Source: Hyphomicrobiales bacterium (GTDB lineage Bacteria > Pseudomonadota > Alphaproteobacteria > Rhizobiales > Rhizobiaceae). Taken from it: a stretch of 64,000 bases of DNA. The stretch covers positions 302-64,301 of the forward strand of contig UCCS01000079.1 of the NCBI GenBank assembly GCA_900470965.1. Direction: 5' to 3'. The position numbers were made by a program, and so were the translations under genes. The notes under the pieces were generated by a model. The model saw only the letters and a list, made by a program, of their open reading frames with translations, did not search any database and was not told the origin of the DNA. Positions 61,788 to 64,000 of this stretch are shown in pieces (the stretch's first letter is position 1; each line of letters opens with the position of its first letter).

Positions 61788-62744
61788 TCAGGCCCGGACG
61801 GGAGCGGGAAGAAGCTTGCCTCTCACCAGCAGCCAGAGCGTTCCGACTGCAATGATCGCAAGCGCGATGTTGACCAGCACGAAGATAACGGGCGCAAGCT
61901 CGCTGATCGCGCCGGTGTCGCCGCGTGCCGTCATGCGCAGTGCTGCTGTCGAAAGCGCTGTAAGGCCGAAGGTGAAGGCCCAATAGGAGCCGGCGAAGGG
62001 TTGTTGCATGATCCAGGGCAGCTGGCGGCCAATGATCAGGACCTGCAGGATGGCGTAGCCGAACATGGCATGCACGAGAATATCGGGCGTGCCGGTCGTC
62101 ACACTCAGATAGGCGGCGCTGCCGACGGCGGGCGGGGCAAGCTGGATGCCCAGAGTCGGGCGCAGCGGTGCGGCTAGCTCCGGCGCCATCAGCAGCCGGT
62201 GCAACAAGACGGATTCGATCGCCAGCCAGGAAAAGAAACCGGCGCCGAAGGCGAGCTGGCCCCAGTCGGAATAACCAAGCGTGCCTGCAGCGATGGCGGT
62301 GACGAAAGAACCGGCAACAGTCGGCAGATAAAGAACCGGCGTGTTGGTCACCGGATCACGCCCACCACGCCAGAGCAGACCGGTTCGCCACAGTAGGAAA
62401 AACAGGGTGATGGCGAACCCCGCCAGAACCAGAACTTCAGTCGCGACGCGCGAATAAGGAAGGATCGCAAGTCCCGCCAGCATGGTCGCGACGCCGATAA
62501 GACCGACGAAGCAGCACTGGATGGGATGTTCTAGTTCCGCCGTCACCTCCTTCGGCGCGACAAACCATTTCGCGGCGTAGAGCAGGATGAGGACGAGCCA
62601 GATGGCAAAGCCAAGAAGGCTGATGGCTTCGCCCACGCTGGCCGGAACCGGCCAGATGGCTGCGGCGGCGCGCCAGCTGTTGCCGAGCCCGACAACGCCA
62701 AGAACAATGCCAAAGAATGCAGCGGGTATGCGGGGGAGCGACAT
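61788..62744 (-). CDS. tehA: TehA/SLAC1-like anion channel or tellurite-resistance protein
   Basis: 318 residues from MSLPRIPAAFFGIVLGVVGL, with about ten membrane segments and the family's FFGIVLGVVGLGNSWR start. TehA homologues are anion channels; the resistance name is historic. GGAG lies eight bases before the ATG. It follows the AhpD-like gene by 70 bp on the same strand. Confidence 0.88.
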   Translation of the reverse strand: MSLPRIPAAFFGIVLGVVGLGNSWRAAAAIWPVPASVGEAISLLGFAIWLVLILLYAAKWFVAPKEVTAELEHPIQCCFVGLIGVATMLAGLAILPYSRVATEVLVLAGFAITLFFLLWRTGLLWRGGRDPVTNTPVLYLPTVAGSFVTAIAAGTLGYSDWGQLAFGAGFFSWLAIESVLLHRLLMAPELAAPLRPTLGIQLAPPAVGSAAYLSVTTGTPDILVHAMFGYAILQVLIIGRQLPWIMQQPFAGSYWAFTFGLTALSTAALRMTARGDTGAISELAPVIFVLVNIALAIIAVGTLWLLVRGKLLPAPVRA

Positions 62745-62814
62745 GTTCGTTTCTCCGGATTGGTCCGGCAGGGTCATGCCCTGCCGGTGCGGCAAGCGGT
62801 TCACTTTGGATGTT

Positions 62815-63153
62815 TTACTTTGCAATGGCGTCGGCAGCGTCCATCACGCGGGCCGAATAGACAAGAGCCGCACCGGCATTAACAGAGATCGCGACACCGA
62901 GGGCCTCAGCAATTTCCTCCTTGGTAGCGCCGACTTTCTGGGCTTCGGTCGTATGTACGGCAATACAGCCATCGCAACGGACGGTGACGGCGACGGCAAG
63001 GGCGATCAGCTCGCGCTGCTTGGCGTCGAGATGGTTGGTCTTCTGTCCGGCGGTCGAAAGGGTTTGATAGCCTTTGATCGTCTCTGGCACGATCCTGGCG
63101 ATTTCGCCGATCCGGCCCAGGAGTTCGCCGCGATATTCCTTCCAATCCAACAT
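62815..63153 (-). CDS. Carboxymuconolactone-decarboxylase/AhpD-like protein
   Basis: 112 residues from MLDWKEYRGEL. VRCDGCIAVHTTEAQKVGATKEE contains the C-x-x-C-x3-H element of AhpD-type peroxidase partners, so it is not PcaC despite the shared family. AAGGAG lies eight bases before ATG 63153. It may reduce peroxides or alkylhydroperoxides. It is divergent from the AraC regulator, which may control it and tehA. Confidence 0.9.
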   Translation of the reverse strand: MLDWKEYRGELLGRIGEIARIVPETIKGYQTLSTAGQKTNHLDAKQRELIALAVAVTVRCDGCIAVHTTEAQKVGATKEEIAEALGVAISVNAGAALVYSARVMDAADAIAK

Positions 63154-63273
63154 GAAAATCACTCCTTCTCATATCAGCGACGGCGTGATTGCCTCGACTG
63201 TTGGAAGTGACTATGACCTTCAAAGATGATAGTTTGAATGCTCAAAAAAATCATTTTCTAGCGCGATCGTCTC

Positions 63274-64000
63274 ATGGATGTTTTAAGCCGCCTTATCGAA
63301 CTCGCCCGCCTGCAGCCGACGCTCGACATTCGCTGCCGGCTGCAGGGCGCGTTTCATATCGACCACGAACCCGTCGCAGCAGGGATGTTGCCGTTTCATC
63401 TGATCCTCGGCGGCGATTGTCTCATTCGCCTCGGCTCCGGTCGTGAGATCACCTTGCGCTCCGGCGATTTCCTGCTGCTGCCGCGCGGGGATGCGCATGC
63501 GATCGTTGGCTTGCGGCCACGCGGCGAGGCACAGCCTCTGCGCATTGCCGCGGGTGGCATGATGCCTTTGCGCGAAAACGGCGAAGGCGAGGCAGATGTC
63601 GACTTGCTCTGTGGTCATTTCGATTGCGCGCCGGGATCGGCTGCCTTGCTGCTCGATAGCCTGCCTGACGTCTTTCACGTATCGCTCGCCGAGGAGTCGG
63701 AGGAGCTGCTGAAGACGCTGGTCGCCATGCTCTATAGGGAGACGGCTGAAGAGAGGCCGGGAGCATTGGCGATCATCACCGCGACCTGTCTCTCGCTTTT
63801 CATCATGGCGGTGAGGGCCGGCAAGGTCTCGCCCGTCGCGTCCTCGGGGCTGCTGCAATTGCTTGGGGATGCCAGGCTCGGCAAATCCGTCGTGGCAATG
63901 ATGTCTTCGCCCGCCTTTGGCTGGACGATCGATGATCTTGCCCGTCATTCGGCCATGTCGCGGGCTACCTATGCCCGGCAATTTCGCGAGCGCGCGGGAA
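63274..64000 (+). CDS. AraC-family regulator with cupin sensor (truncated by window end)
   Basis: 242 residues are present. The N-terminal cupin (about residues 10-150; FHLILGGDCLIRLGSGREIT, RSGDFLLLPRGDAHAI) matches AraC regulators of the cupin_6 type. The HTH begins at PAFGWTIDDLARHSAMSRAT and is cut at the window edge. It is divergent from the AhpD-like gene and tehA, the likely targets. No upstream Shine-Dalgarno sequence is strong. Confidence 0.88.
   Translation, partial: MDVLSRLIELARLQPTLDIRCRLQGAFHIDHEPVAAGMLPFHLILGGDCLIRLGSGREITLRSGDFLLLPRGDAHAIVGLRPRGEAQPLRIAAGGMMPLRENGEGEADVDLLCGHFDCAPGSAALLLDSLPDVFHVSLAEESEELLKTLVAMLYRETAEERPGALAIITATCLSLFIMAVRAGKVSPVASSGLLQLLGDARLGKSVVAMMSSPAFGWTIDDLARHSAMSRATYARQFRERAG

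Noticed and set aside
62815..63153. Second pcaC
   Set aside because: The C-x-x-C-x3-H element is of the AhpD type, and the gene is far from the pca operon.
1..64000. tRNA, rRNA, CRISPR, IS elements or prophage
   Set aside because: I saw no cloverleaf, spaced repeat array, transposase or phage structural gene on either strand by eye.

Overview
The window looks like a chromosomal segment from a fast-growing rhizobium (Rhizobium/Agrobacterium group). The DNA is GC-rich. The protocatechuate genes have the rhizobial order, pcaDCHGB divergent from pcaQ plus pcaR and pcaIJF. The candidate regulatory sites match alphaproteobacterial types: a PcaQ box, PHO boxes and GGAAC-type ECF (EcfG/RpoE2) promoters. 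I see no rRNA, tRNA, CRISPR array, IS element, phage gene or replication origin.

Layout. (1) 0-14 kb: the end of an MFS transporter, then a long minus-strand block. In transcription order it is a four-gene oligopeptide-type ABC importer (ATPase, binding protein, two permeases), three glycosyltransferases, an ABC-exporter-like protein whose nucleotide-binding motifs are all degenerate, and a small cyclic-nucleotide-binding protein. Most junctions overlap or are only a few bases apart. (2) 14-26 kb: a signalling and surface-polysaccharide neighbourhood with a soluble class III cyclase, a nucleotide-sugar dehydrogenase, a DUF3095 cyclase-like protein, two SAM methyltransferases (one FkbM), a CyaC-type redox/haem adenylate cyclase, a GT4 enzyme, a polysaccharide deacetylase and an MBL-fold hydrolase. 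An Rrf2 regulator divergent from a thioredoxin-reductase-like flavoprotein sits among them. (3) 26-30 kb: an AfuABC-like importer preceded by four in-register PHO-box half sites. (4) 30-46 kb: the beta-ketoadipate pathway in two parts. pcaBGHCD/pcaQ is separated from pcaR and pcaIJF by a two-component system, a PmtA-like methyltransferase, a broken DedA gene, an acetamidase/formamidase and small genes. (5) 47-63 kb: a stress and carbohydrate region with glgX, DNA topoisomerase IB, GST, DUF3175, a KGG-type protein, a broken hybrid histidine kinase, two very small genes, DUF2934, udgX, treZ, cardiolipin synthase, an EEP-family hydrolase, a TehA-like channel and an AhpD-like protein. It ends in a truncated AraC-type regulator.

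The most notable points are these. Five strong GGAAC-N16-(C/G)GTT promoters all lie between 47.9 and 57.5 kb, which suggests one general-stress-response block joining glycogen/trehalose metabolism to DNA protection. The Afu-like importer looks phosphate-controlled rather than iron-controlled. The ABC-like protein at 1.2-3.9 kb has lost every catalytic ATPase motif and carries three copies of a (D/E)N(L/V)xxG motif. Two otherwise intact genes (dedA and the hybrid kinase) are each interrupted by a single in-frame amber codon, and the kinase's stop lies in one arm of a perfect 10-bp inverted repeat. All functional names come from motif recognition by eye; no database search was run.
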